Assembly (NCBI GenBank): GCA_023614405.1
Contig: CM042697.1
Span: 156,836,149-156,900,148 of the forward strand
Length of the DNA: 64,000 nt
Direction of reading: 5' to 3'
Source of the DNA: Avena insularis
Lineage: Eukaryota > Streptophyta > Magnoliopsida > Poales > Poaceae
Part shown: positions 19,702 through 31,996 of the stretch, one piece after another
Layout of the letters: every line of letters starts with the position of its first letter
Position numbering within the stretch: position 1 is the first letter of the stretch
Program-made: the position numbers and the translations under genes
Notes under the pieces: model-generated
The model's database searches: none
What the model was told of the DNA's origin: nothing
What the model saw: only the letters and a program-made list of their open reading frames with translations

Positions 19702-22700
19702 ATGGAAAGCAGCAGCATCACACCGTCAATGGCGGAGTCTGGTGAGGACTTGGTCAATCCATCTAGCACTGTCCACATCCCACCGGAGGGCATGGTGGTG
19801 CCACGTTCTATGGTGGTTGAGTCCACCGGCGGCGACCATATCCCAGCGGCGCTGGAGCCGTTGGAGGAGGAAGCAGACTCTCACAAGGGAGAGTGGGAAG
19901 GCTCGGACATCTCCGAGAGCGACGTCAAGGAGATGATCTCCGAGGGGTACCTCCCTGCGATGGAGGGCTTGGTCTAGCGGGCGACACCGGCAGGCGAGGT
20001 CACCCCTTCTCCACAAGTCATAGAAAAGGTATACCTTAAGGCCTAAATTGTGCGTGGCGTCTCCCTTCCAATATCCGACTTCTACTTCCATGTCCTTAAG
20101 CACTGCCGGGTTCAACCTCAGAACCTGCCTCTGAATAGTATCCTCATGCTTAGAAATTACTCGGTGTTATGCATGGGATACCTATGGATTAGGCATAGGT
20201 TAGATTTTTTTATTTATTTCTTCACCGTGAAGAGGGAAGATGGAGTGATCAAAGAGGAGCTCAGAAACTGTGGAACGATTAGCTTCAAGATTCGGCCTGG
20301 TCGTTGATTCCCTAGCATTGTAGGACATGAGTCCTGCAAGAACTAGCAACAGACATACTTCTACGACCCAGATATTCCTCTGGCCGGACGAGAAGAATCA
20401 TACCAGAACTTTGTTGACGGGGCCGCCGCTGAAGCCCTGACATGGAGATCACAAGCACTCCTCCCCTCCGACAATGAAGCCTCTTGTGCCGAAAGGCGGC
20501 TTGACTGGCTCATAGAAACGGGTCTGAACGGCTTGGACCTAGCCATGTTCTGGTTTGTCAGGCGGATCCAACCTTTGCAACACCACGCGAATCTCATGTA
20601 TCAGTACACAAAAGACAAAAAGGATAGCTTCCGGATTTCCGAGGACAACTTCTCTAGTGACTCCATCAAGCTTCGCCTCAAGGACATAGTCAAGGTGAAG
20701 GATTAGAAGCGTGGCTTCAACATCACCTATGACATTTTTTAGGGTGGAAAGTGCCCAAAAAAATTCATTTATTTCCTGTACATTGCTTCTTGACATATAC
20801 TCTAGTTCTTCCATCTTGCGCATCTAACACTTAAGATTCACTTAACAGTAGGGGACTTGGATGAGACAAACATGGCTCTTCAAGTCTACGACCCCAAGAT
20901 GAATGAATTCACTGTCGTGTCCGACGACTAAGTTCCGTTAGTGCAAAAGCAGAATGGCTCCACCTCTGATGGAGGCAAGAAAAATAAGACGGAGTGTGGA
21001 GCCTCCAAGAGATCCACCGCCTCCCTGGAGGTGGAGAAAAGAAGATTAACCAGTATGTCATTGAACAAGGCACCGAATGTTGTGTAAGAATCTTTTCATC
21101 CGACATCGTATTTTCTCTAAACTTATTCCTGTACTTATACTTTTGCACGTTTCAGGAAGAAGGCTAGCCTGAGTTTGAAGAAGACCTCCAAGACATTGGG
21201 GGCTTCTAAAAACATTAGAGATATGCTTGTCCAAGCTTCTCCCGCAATCGCTCCTTCAACTCCTGCCTTCCATCCCTCCGCCGCACCCATTGGATCTCCG
21301 ACAATGGTAACATCTGAACCTTTCGCCATGGAAGTGGATAACACTCCTTCTTAGGAGGTCCTAAATGCTGCCGTGATGGTCCATGTTTCCGGCAAACAGG
21401 CAACGCAGGAGACCACCTCTTCCAAAGTGGCTGAATCTTTGGCTAAGGATGCCACTGGAAGTGGTAAGTAATTGATGGTGGAAGGTGGAACTTCTGTGAG
21501 AGGTGGAACTACTACACCCTTGAAACAGACAGAGCTTCCGAAGATTATCTTCCCGATGCTCACTCCGAGAATCTCTGCCCTGGCTCCTGTTGCTACATCG
21601 ACTTCTTCGTCATGCAGTCTTGAGGAGCTGCTCAAGCAGGAGGAAATTCTCCGAGTTAACACAGTTGCCTTTGGCACACTGTTTGCTGAGAGCGTCAGTA
21701 ACCTCAAGATCATTGCACTTGTAATTTTTATATTCCTTTTGCATTTCATACATAATGTCCCACTGTAGCCCATGAGGATTTAGACGGAAAGCCATAGGTC
21801 TTTTGGTCTGAATGCTGTAAGAGTGACTAAGCAAGAAACTTTGTTCTGTAGCCCCCAAGTATATAGTTTGAATGCATTATTCTGACTAGATACTTTTAGA
21901 GTAGCATGCGTAGTGTTTGTAAATTTTAATACTATAGCCCCCAAGGGTCTAGTTGAAACATAATTAGTTCTTACTAGATGCTTAAAGAAAGACTAAGCAT
22001 AGCTTTGAGTTAAAAACTCGCACTGTAGCCCCTAGCCTCTAGGCGGAAATTTATCCGGCTAGATGCTCCAAGTAGACTAAGTAACCTTTTTGTTGTTTGC
22101 AGAATGAGAATGCTCGGAGGGTTTCCGCCAATGACAAGTTCCAAAAGATGCGCAAGGATCTTGAAGCTAAAAAGGGTAAAACCGCCTTCTTAAAGGAATA
22201 CATCGCCAGGGCAAGAGTTTTATATATTTTCAGTTTCATGGTCAACTTGATCTTATGTTCTTATCTTCTGACTACTCATTGTGTTATGTCATTTCTCCGA
22301 CTTGCAGAAGATATTTCCAAGGCGAAAAAGATATTGTTGAGCAATCCAAGCACATCCAAGAGATGGATAGCGAAAACAAAATCTTGATGCAGCAGAGGGA
22401 TGATTCGCTGAAGATGCATGAAGATGCACTAGATGCTGTGCAAGAATCTGCGAACACGGAGATCAACTGTCGTAAGGAGGAGATTGCGATCCTCAAGGAG
22501 CAGAACAAAGCTGCCGAAGAGCAAAATGCTCGGAACCTTGAGGCATACAAGACCCTACGAAAGGAACGAGACTCCATGGCGGAGGTTCTCCAGCAAGCTG
22601 AGAGAAGCGTCTTTGGTAAGTGTCCTCCGTCTTGTACTTCTGTAAATCAGGTACTTTGATCTTATTATGCTGAACTCATGTACTTAAACATCTTGGCTAG

Positions 22701-23157
22701 AAATGCAGCTCCTATTGACCTGACCAATAATGCTCCTCCGCCGAAGGAATGCATGGTTCTTTCCTGCAACTTCATCAGCACCGCAATGACCCAGGCCAGA
22801 GAGATTGCCAAGCCCTTGGACATCAACAACAAGGAAGTAGACTCCATCTTGAAGTACTCGGAGATCCTTCCACGAGCCCCCGAACGTATCGTAAGCTGCA
22901 AAGCTTCATGTACCAGGGTCACCCCGATGTGTAAAAGACTTCCAGAAAATCGATAACGATGCAATCTGGTCTTCACTCGCTAGCTATGACACCAGGGTCA
23001 CCAAATTGGTCAAGTCGGACACCTTTTTCCCCTTGAGGTGCTTGATGTCGACCAGGCTAGCTCCGAGTCCCTGAAGACGACCGACTTTTTTGATGAACAA
23101 GTTGGCTCTCCTACGACCAATGATGCAGCCTTGAAGTCCCCTGCACCAGAGAAGTGA
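19702..23157 (+). pseudogene. Antisense multi-exon gene of Tat element E
   Basis: The ATG at 19702 starts an acidic N-terminus (EEEADSHKGEWEGSD). The gypsy-type transposon domain follows (GVSLPISDFYFHVLKH, RVQPQNLPLNSI, then CKN..QTYFYDPD). A Ser/Thr/Pro-rich middle (about 20850-21480) and a coiled coil (about 22103-22615) come next. The C-terminal region (CNFISTAMTQAREIAKPL) ends at TGA 23155-23157. Introns are visible at 22616-22700 (GTAAGT..CTAG), before 22103 (TTTGCAG) and before 22308 (CTTGCAG). Another probably lies at about 20755-20850. Stops at 19975, 20044 and 20704 and several shifts show decay. It shares domain order with the T1 gene; the tail differs. Confidence 0.75.
22616..22700 (+). 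other. Intron in the antisense gene of E (85 bp)
   Basis: The donor is TTTG|GTAAGT and the acceptor is TTGGCTAG. It has the same length class as the T1 introns. The frame after it is off by one, so an indel must be nearby. Confidence 0.55.
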
Positions 23158-23429
23158 AAACACTTTGTAATATTTCTCACCTTCGGTTGGTTTATGTATG
23201 CAGAAAAACAATGTTGCTATCTCAAGGTGGAAAACTATTGCTTTAAGTTTCCTGCTACTTAAGAACTAATTCCATCATGAATATTTTTTTTAAGAAAGTG
23301 ATTTCTTATCCATTACTCTAGTTCTTATGCTTGACTTTTCATGAGTCGGATGACCCTTTGTCAGAACTATGCGCTCAGGCGATGATACCCAATGGCACCG
23401 TTAAAAACCTAAGCACAAAATTGCTGACT
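23158..23429. other. Downstream region of the E antisense gene
   Basis: It is AT-rich with a T8 run at 23285, and looks like a 3' untranslated region followed by element spacer. No gene seen. The exact junction with F is not clear. Confidence 0.4.
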
Positions 23430-26400
23430 TCGTGTAACACTCTTAGATCGGCCCTATGCAAGTTTTAGCGATTCCTGCCAAACCCAGATAGAAGCGATTC
23501 AAAGGTGCCCACCAGGCACTTGCGTGCGGGTGGAAAACAAAGTAATATCATTACACAATAGTCCTCTATGGAACCCACAGAAAAGATATATATACAACAC
23601 GACTCCAAGAGTCAAGAATACAAATATACAATACAAATATCCAAATCACCTTGAAAACGATACAGCATCCGACTATGGACAAAATGCAAATTGAGCTAAG
23701 AGCCCTGAAAAATAACCAATGGCGTCCATAACCCTGCCCAGGCCAAGCCGGAAGGTTAACCCTTCTAATGATGTCGATCTCAAAACCTGCTAAGACAAAA
23801 GGGGTGCCGGCAAAGGGCAAAGGAAAAAGAGAGCGGTCAGTACTGAGGCCAGTACATAGGTATGGTGGACTGAAGCGGCAGCGCAACTAGCACTAAACAA
23901 CCTACATAGACTCAATGCAACTGTCGGCTATCAGAAAAAGATGAGAAAGACCTATTCGGATCCAACCTAATATTACCACCAAACATACCCATCCTGGTAT
24001 TTCCCCCTCAAGACCAAACGAGGAAGTCAAGCCGAGGATAATCACATGGTTGGTAGTTTTATACATTCTTTCCATGGTGGTTATCCAACTTACTAGTCAT
24101 ATCAGATACAAGTCAAATTTATAACATTAAACTTTAGTTATAGTTGTCTATGATCGAGATACTATGCTCCAAGTCATCCATAACCGCAGACACGACTGTT
24201 AGAAAAGATTTAACCCTGCAGGGGTGCACCAAAGTTTCCACACACACTTCGGCCCTTGTTGCTAGATCAATTAACATACTTCCATCGGTATGTCGGCAGG
24301 GCCTAGGACACCACACTTTCCCTGACCCAAAGCAAACACATGGGGGCCACTCGAAAGATCTACCCGTACGAGGTATAGCTAATCCTCCTCATATGGACCC
24401 TAGGGTTGCGTACACTTGCACGGGAGCAGAGGTCATAGACAAAATATTCCCGTGACAGAGTGTCGCACCTATGCAACAACAATAAACACTCATCGAGTAA
24501 CATGTAATAAACATGGCATAACATGGCATACATGGCATAACGTGGCATGAAAAATTCAAACTAGTTTGTGGCCCCCGGTACAGTACTTTGAAATATGGTA
24601 CTAAGCCGATAGGGGTGCCCAGACACCCCACATGTGGTTAGTGCGCTCAGTCTCGGAACATGTGTCTAGAACTCGGGTCGAGCGGTTAACAACCAAATCT
24701 AATCTATTATCCACCGGTTCCTCTTCATTAATTATATCCAATTTAATTTTAATATTTAATTAACCAACTATAATTAAAACCACAATCATCTCCACCTTTA
24801 TGAATATACCACCCCCCAAGATCAGTGGAACATGGACAACGAGAAGCGACAACTAAGGAAGCAACTATGACCCACAAGGCCAACTGTCTATCAAACAATG
24901 GGTAATAGGAGGTGTCCAAGGCAATAAAGGGGCTACAAGTAATATAATAGGGATACGGGAACTAAAGCATCGCAACACGGATAGCAATAGATCAACACTA
25001 GGAAATAAACACTAGAAATGTAAAATAGGTAGAAAGAGGGAGAATGCTCGCCTGAAAACATTGCCAAATATTCATCCGAAGATCGGGGAGACACTCGCAT
25101 AAACTCATCGGCCTAATTCGTGAAGAAGCAAAGCACTAGAAGAAACATCAGATGCACTATTTAATACTACGGCAGAAGATCGGACATGATGCATGTATGA
25201 TGTATGGCATGGCAAATGTGCGATGCAATTAGGCATTATTAAGCGAAACCAGAGTCCCGATAATTAGTTAGGTGGTTTATGTAGTCTAGATACCCCACAA
25301 TTTAATGTTGTATTAACAAGGCAAATTATATCATCGGTTTGCTACAAAAATCTAAATAGGGCCAATATAAGACTAGAAAAGCTCGCACATGGTCTCCATA
25401 TTTAATTATTAGATGAGTCGACAAGATACCCCCAAACATCCACAATATGCATGCGAGTATGAATGATTTATTATGCAACAAGTGAAATTACATATATTAT
25501 AAAAATAGGGAGGGTCTCGGATAGGGTCACACATGTCGGTTTGACGATCTCGGGGCTCGGGGTTTGGTCTTGATCTTCAGACTCTAGGATCGGGCTTCGG
25601 ATCGGGGCCTCGGGGTTCGGATCCAGGAATGCGACCTTAAGGTTTGGGCTTCGAGAATCCATGAAGGAGTTCTTGGTGCTCCGGGATCGGTTTTCAGGTC
25701 TATGGACCGAGGATCTATGCGTTCCTTTGGTCTTCCAGGGCATCTTCAACATCGTCGGTGGTCAAACTTGGTAGACGAAAAACCTTCAAAAGATCTTGGT
25801 GTTGATGGGCTCTCATGCAACGTCGGTCACGTGATCTCCACACCTGCATCAGTACCCCATCCACATAACAACTCGATGTCAACATCACCATGTCGCTACC
25901 GGCATTTCAACATAGCAACATCCACACATCTTATCAGTAAGGCATGCACCAAACATCCATCTATCGGAGATTGTTCAAGATGAACAGACGGTTGCAGGGT
26001 GGCTCAACTACAGATGCAGGAGGCGTCTCGATTGCGCTGGGGCGGCCATGATGGCGCAATGCAGTCGGAGGAGGATGACCATGGGAGCCTTGTAGACGAG
26101 AGGCGCTGCTGGGCCTCAAGGCGAGTGGCGCTGGGCTTGCATGGCCTGGGCAGCGCCAAGGGATGAGGCGAAGGCAGATGAGGTCACAGCAGGGCAGGCT
26201 CGCAGGAGCTCATAGGGAAGAGGTGACAGGGAGGCAGAGCCCGCAGCGGGAAAGAGGAGCTCGACCAGCGCGTGCTCGGTGCAGAGAACAGGGCGCGGGC
26301 GACGAGGTCCTGCGGGTGGGACCTTGCCGAGCTCGACGGCACGCGGAGCAGGAGGAACCGAGCAGTACAAGGAAGAGGAAGATGATCCTGAGGGAGACAC

Positions 26401-27052
26401 GGGGCCGACATCGGGGAAGAGGGTGTTGGGGGCTCACTAGCGATGGGGCTCTGCTGTGGCGCATCCATAGAGGGAGGTGGTCGCGGGACGGGTAGAGGAA
26501 AATACGGGGAGGGAGGTGAGTGGTGGGGTCGGTGTCAATGGGTGGGAGATGGCGAGAGGACCGGGGAGGGGATCTCATGCGAGTGACGCGAGGAGGTGGG
26601 GTCGGGTCGGGTGAGCAACACAGGGAGGGTTGGGGTGGTGTGTGTTGCGTGGTGCTGCTGGTTGGCGGCGGCTGGGGCAGTGGGGTGGGTTGTAGAGTCT
26701 AGGGTTTGGTTAGATGTGGGGCTAGGATTAGGTTTAGGGTTTGCTGGGTGTGTTGGGACAGGCTTCCAGGATGGTAGGTGGCCTGGCCTACGGGCTGGGT
26801 CGCCTCCCCCGGTAAAACATTTCATATTTAATATTTATTTTATTTTAAAAGATTTTTGCAACACGTTTTTACACAAACAAAATATCCGAAAAATCGGGGT
26901 TTGTATTTTGAAATAAAGAGGGGGAGTAATATCAAAACAAAGATAGGGTTTAGCGAAAAGTTTTTAAGCAAAGCTATGCATGATGATGTTACGATGATGC
27001 ATAAGTACAAACAATAGCGATTTTCTAGTAATGGTTTTCCCGGGGTGCTACA
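23430..27052 (-). mobile_element. LTR-like block F
   Basis: On the minus strand it begins TGTAGCACCCCGGG at 27052. A short AT-rich part, a GC-rich part (26760-25990) and a long mixed part follow, the same architecture as the J LTRs. GC-rich open frames on both strands (26116-26825) overlap and look accidental. Short CATGGCATA repeats occur at 24510-24548. The left end near 23430 is a guess. No coding domain is recognisable. Confidence 0.45.
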
Positions 27053-28114
27053 ATTCGACACCACTAACAATGGATATCTCCCTCGAGATCCGCCTCATGG
27101 TACGGGGAAGAAGGTCGACGGTCGAAATCTTCTTGCTTCGTGTATATTCTCGCGACACCACTAACAAGGGTTCTTCCTCCATCTTGAAATCGGCGACACC
27201 ACCAACAAGGGGTCGTTATTCACTTCCGTCGAAAGAACACTCCGGAGAAAAAAAATACGAAGGTAAAGGTGTCAAAAGATAAGGCTACCTTTAACTTTGA
27301 AAGAAGGAGAGAAAAGGTTCATTCTAATCCATCACGCACCCAAACTATTACTCTGCACATGTAGTAGAAAAGCGTGCAATCCATTCCAAGAATTAGATTG
27401 AAGATAAGCGGTGTTCAGAATCAAAGGAATGATGCAAGCTCTTCATCGGATATGATGGAGATGATGTAGTCGTGTCGGAAAACACCGGAAGATACAAAAA
27501 AAATTAGTGGATTTTCGGTCCACGGTAAGGTACAAAAGAGGAAGATTCCTCAAATAGCATGAAGACCGGATGTATAAGCACCATTATAAGAGGATGGAAG
27601 CGAAGCCCTGAAGGTACGACAGAAACACAACCACGAGAATTCCTGGACTCGAAGAAAATATAAGGGAGCAGATTCAAATCACGCAAAGGTAAGAGGAGAA
27701 TAGCTGTAACATCCCAGTATTTAGGACGTAACGAAGGGTAGATTTAGGAATATGAATTGTTGCATTCGCCGAATAAAAAAAACCTAAGTGATCAATGTTT
27801 CTTTCATACTTTGAGATTAGGATTAGTCTTAAAGGGTGATTGATATAAACTTTGAGATGATCTTAAGGAGTTATGTGTTTAAAATGAATTTGAATTTTAA
27901 ACTTGAGTATTTTAATTATAATTTAAATGATTGAGATATAAGATTTGAATCTTAAATTAATTAAAAGATAAGTATTATAACTTAAATCTTATCCAAAAAC
28001 AATATTGAATAGGAAATTCATTTCATATTATAAATACATAAACAAGTTACATAGAATGTAACCTACTGAAGTCATTCCAAATTTCACAATTTACAAAAAA
28101 TAAAGAATAAGAAT
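27053..28114 (+). mobile_element. Fragment N: internal end and start of a 3' LTR
   Basis: A purine tract (AAGGTAAGAGGAGAATAGC) is followed at 27712 by TGTAACATCCC, a typical Ty3/gypsy LTR start. The LTR is cut at 28114 by T2. Left of the tract lie 650 bases with no gene. They contain three copies of GACACCACTAACAA or a close variant at about 27057, 27155 and 27194. Confidence 0.5.
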
Positions 28115-28623
28115 TGACATGGTTATACCATACGGGTACACGACCTTAGCATACCTGGTCTAGCCCAAGGAAGGCCCACAACAAATATGCGCCAGCACAT
28201 GAAGATTTTCGGGTGGCCAGGGCCCATGAAGATTTCGGATCCTTGGAGAGCAAGACTAGAGTAGATAGAAAATTCAAAGGGGTAAACCCTAAAACCTGTA
28301 ACCGACTCGATCTGTGCCTGGGACCTGCCTACCTCTATATAAAGGCGAAGAGGGCACGACGAGCAGGATCTCTTACAATCTCTCACACACCACCGCACAC
28401 ACACCTCCACACCAGATTGCATCTGCGCACCTTGTCACCTTTGGTTCTGTCATAATCAGAGCAGACAAGCAGGAGTAGGGTTTTCCCTCCGGGGGCCTGA
28501 ACCTGGGTAAACCTCGTGTCCCCGTGTTGCTTGTTTGCTAACCGTTTTGCAATCTCCAGCATCCCCATCTTCTCCAAAACCCAAGTCCATAACAATGGGC
28601 ATTGACGAGATTAAACCTCGTCA
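28115..28623 (+). repeat. 5' LTR of T2 (509 bp)
   Basis: It begins TGACATGGTTATACC and ends CCTCGTCA, with a TATA box (TATATAAA) at 28336-28343. An ATG in strong context (ACAATGGGC) at 28595 lies 29 bases from the LTR end. Confidence 0.9.
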
Positions 28624-31147
28624 ATTGGCGCCGTCTGTGGGAATTGGGTGCGCTGATTGTGCGATCGTGTTGGTCCCAGCCAAAGCGATCTACAACTCCG
28701 CGGCGACGGAGAGTCATCTCCTCTTCGGCGCCTTTGACTTCACCGCCAACTCGCCAGCCACCCTGAAGGATTTCGAACCCGTTGGCGACAGACTCGAGAT
28801 CTTGTTCGGGAGCTTCTGCTTCCAGGTGGGGAGATTGGCACTCTCCGCCTCCCAAAGCGGGTTCCCCTGCCATCAATCAGGCCTGCTTCGTGGGCTCCAC
28901 ACCCCGTGCTACGCACATCACCATCGATAGATGAGTCCTATGACAGCAGCAGCTGCAACTCAGATCTGTGCGATCCACCATCGGATGAAGGGACCTACGG
29001 TTCCGGATCCGAAAGCTGTGGCAGCAGCAACCCGATCTACGAGTGCTACCAGTGTGCCGCGGTCATCCAAGATCAGGAACACAATCCGCCACCCAACCCG
29101 CAGGGTAGAAACGACGAGAACAGAAGAAGCCAGTCCCCCCATCCAATAGGGACGACACTGATCGGGTCATCCACCTCAGCGAGGAGGGATGGGCTCAAGC
29201 ACGCGAAGCCGTAGCAGGCAACAAGATCCTGCCTGTAGGTGCCTCACAAGACCTGCTGATGGCATACCACATGCTCCTAATCGAGGAGCACAAGAAGTAG
29301 GTGAAGATGCAAGAGGTGCTTAACAAGCGCAAGCAAGCAACCTCGGAGTCCAGTGCGTGTCGAGATGCGCTCTCCTCCATGGGCATTGGATCCAGCTCAC
29401 ATGGCAACAATGGCAACAATCACCGTTCTCGGATGGAGAATATGGACCCCAAGGAGCGTCGTGAGGTGACTCGGGCCCTCAACACATCCTTCATGGAGAT
29501 GGACGCCGATGACAACGTCATCCCGAAGACACCGCAAGCTGCAATCATGGTGGCCACTGCGTACCTCACGTCCCATCCACCTCCGGAAGGGGACCCGAAA
29601 AGGGCCATGCATAAGTCCGCACTTACCGGAATCAGACTCGTTGGAGCTGTGCTCCACGGAGAAGCTCCTGTGGAGCCAAAGAAGAAGGTTGCCGTCAAGT
29701 ATAACCGCAGCCCCATGCACTCATCCGAAGATGAAGAGCACGACCTTCCTCGAAGGCACAAGAGCTCGCGCCGTCGCAGCCGCGACTACGACGCTCGAAG
29801 CGAGCTTACTCAGCGCAAGATCGACAAGGCACGCGCAAAGCGCGTATGCTTGTCTGAATCCGAGGAGGATGATGACGAAAGAGAACTCTGCGGAGCCCAA
29901 TGCTTTAGCAGATCTGTCTGGCGGACACGAATGCCACGAAACTTCAAGCTTCCTTCGGACACTCCGAAGCTTGACGGCACACAGGACCCCAAGGTGTGGC
30001 TGAGTGACCACTTGTCGTCCGTCAAGTTACACGGCGGAAACAAGGAAACCGCCATGCAATTCCTTTAGCTGCAGCTGACAGGCGCAGCTCGGATCTGGCT
30101 TAGCAGCCTATCCTCAGGATCCATCCGAAGCTTGGAGGACCTGGCGTACAGTTTTGTCCGAAACATCAAGGGACCAGCAAGAGGCCTGCCTCGATAGAGG
30201 AGCTGCGGGCCTGCACCCAACAAACGGGCGAATCCATTCGCTCGTACATACTATGCTGGTCCAACACCAAGAACTCTGCGGCACACATCTCTGAGGAGAG
30301 AGCTATCGACGACTTCAAAGATGGCATCAAACGCCAGGACTTAAAAGAAGAACTTGGGCGCGTCAAGCCCAAGACACTCGACCACCTCATGGACATCGCC
30401 AACAGGTGGGCCGATGGCGAGGACTCCGTCCACCGGGCACACTCGGAGGGGGAAGACGACTACGGCCGGCGACGTGAGCGTCGTAGCAAGAGGAGATTGC
30501 GCTTCTACGACGATCGCGATGGAGCCGACATGGTAGCGGCTGGCTACACCGACCGCCGCAGCGACGGCAACCGCAGCAACGGAGGATACCGCGGAAGAAA
30601 CTTCCACGACGGAGGACGCCCAACGCACTCATGGCAATATCGTGGCCGTGATGACGGACCCTCAGCATACAACAAACTGTCGGGCCCATGCACCATCCAC
30701 TTCTACATCGACAAGAAGGATGGCAAGAAGAAAGCAAGCCACATGCTCAAGGACTATCGCGAGTTCCAGAAACTCAGCGAGAGCACGGCCCAGATGAGGC
30801 ATCAAGCCCCGAATCCTGGATACGGGAACGCACCCGCACCAGGTGAGATCGCACATGGAGCTCCTTCACCACCACCTGCGGGACCTTCGAACCATACAAT
30901 CGCACCCGCGCAGAACAACGGTGGGCACGGGTACCCCGCGCCAAAAGGATCGCTAATGATCCAAAAAGGGCGCCCAACAAACAGGGTGCAGAAGAAAATC
31001 ACCCGCCAAATTAACCTGGCCGTGACCGCTCCGCCTGCCATCCCTGAGTACCTCAGCGGATCGGAGTCCTGCATCACGTTCAGCCGTTCAGATCACCCTT
31101 GCCAAGTCTCTCGCCCAGGTCATGTTGCCCTGGTGCTCGAGGCGTAG
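28595..31147 (+). pseudogene. gag: Gag of T2, starting inside the 5' LTR
   Basis: From ATG 28595 the frame runs through the LTR end (CGT CA|A) and primer-binding site, and stays open to about 28900. Frameshifts near 28900, 29140 (C-run) and 30172 and stops at 29298, 30066 and 31145 follow. The capsid domain is at about 29930-30390 (MPRNFKLPSDTPKLDGTQDP, then GAARIWLSSL and SIEELRACTQQTGESI). A basic, Gly-rich C-terminal part follows. A Cys/His segment near 30690 lacks a standard CCHC knuckle. Gag packages the RNA. The long segment before the capsid matches the leader position in A, E and D. Confidence 0.8.
28626..28643 (+). promoter_or_regulatory. Primer-binding site of T2
   Basis: The sequence TGGCGCCGTCTGTGGGAA starts three bases after the LTR. 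Its first bases match the end common to Tat primer-binding sites. I cannot name the tRNA with certainty. Confidence 0.75.
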
Positions 31148-31996
31148 ATAGGCGGGTTCGACATGAGCCGCGTCTTCATGGATGTCGGCAGCGGCATCAA
31201 TCTGATCTTCGCCAGCACCTTGGCAGCAATGCGGATCCCGCTGTGCAGCCTGGAACAATCTGATACAACGTTCCACGGCATCGTCCCAGGGAAGGGTGTA
31301 TTCCCCCTGGGAAAGATATGGCTCGACGTCATCTTCGGCAAGCCGGATAACTTCCGATGCGAGCGACTCGAGTTCGAAGTGGTGGACTGGCCATCACAAT
31401 ACCATGCCATCCTCGATCGCATGGCATTTGCATGATTCCTGGCGGTACCGCACTATGCGTACCTGCTACTCAAGATGCCAGGACCCAGGGGCGTCATCAC
31501 GGTCCACGGGAGCTTCACCCGATCGGACCATTGCGACAGGGACTTCAACAGAATCTCCCAGTCCTTCGGCATGCAGGAGGAGCTCGTAAGGCTCCGCGAG
31601 GTGACGGACAACGGGGCACCCCCAGTCGCAAGACAGAACGCACCAGAGATGTCCTTCGACTCCACCGTCAACACAAAGAAGGTGCAGGTACACCCGACGG
31701 ATGCCTCCAAGACGGCGCTGATCGCCAACGACCTCAGCTCCACATAGGAAAGCGCGCTCGTCGAATTCCTCCATGAGCGCTAGGAAATCTTCGCCTGGTG
31801 TCCTACGGACATGCCAGGAGTTCCCAGGGAATTTGCCGAGCATGCACTCAATGTCTTTCAAGACGCCAAGCCCGTCAAATAGTCCATCCGATGACTGTCT
31901 GAATCACGGGCCGAAGCAATCGGAGTCGAAGTCAACAGACTACTCGACGCAAACTTCATCAGGGAGATCAAGGAGAGCGAATGTCTCGCCAACACC
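31148..31996 (+). pseudogene. pol: Aspartic protease and linker of T2
   Basis: The motif VFMDVGSGINLIFASTLAAM (about 31172-31231) is the protease active-site region. The usual Gly after Asp is Val here, which may impair it. Stops at 31433 (TGA), 31745, 31781 and 31880 (TAG) interrupt the frame. The protease cuts the Gag-Pol polyprotein. Frame 2 is shared with the upstream gag end and the RT. Confidence 0.8.

Noticed and set aside
26116..26825. Overlapping open frames in block F
   Set aside because: Same GC-rich LTR situation; no domain recognised.
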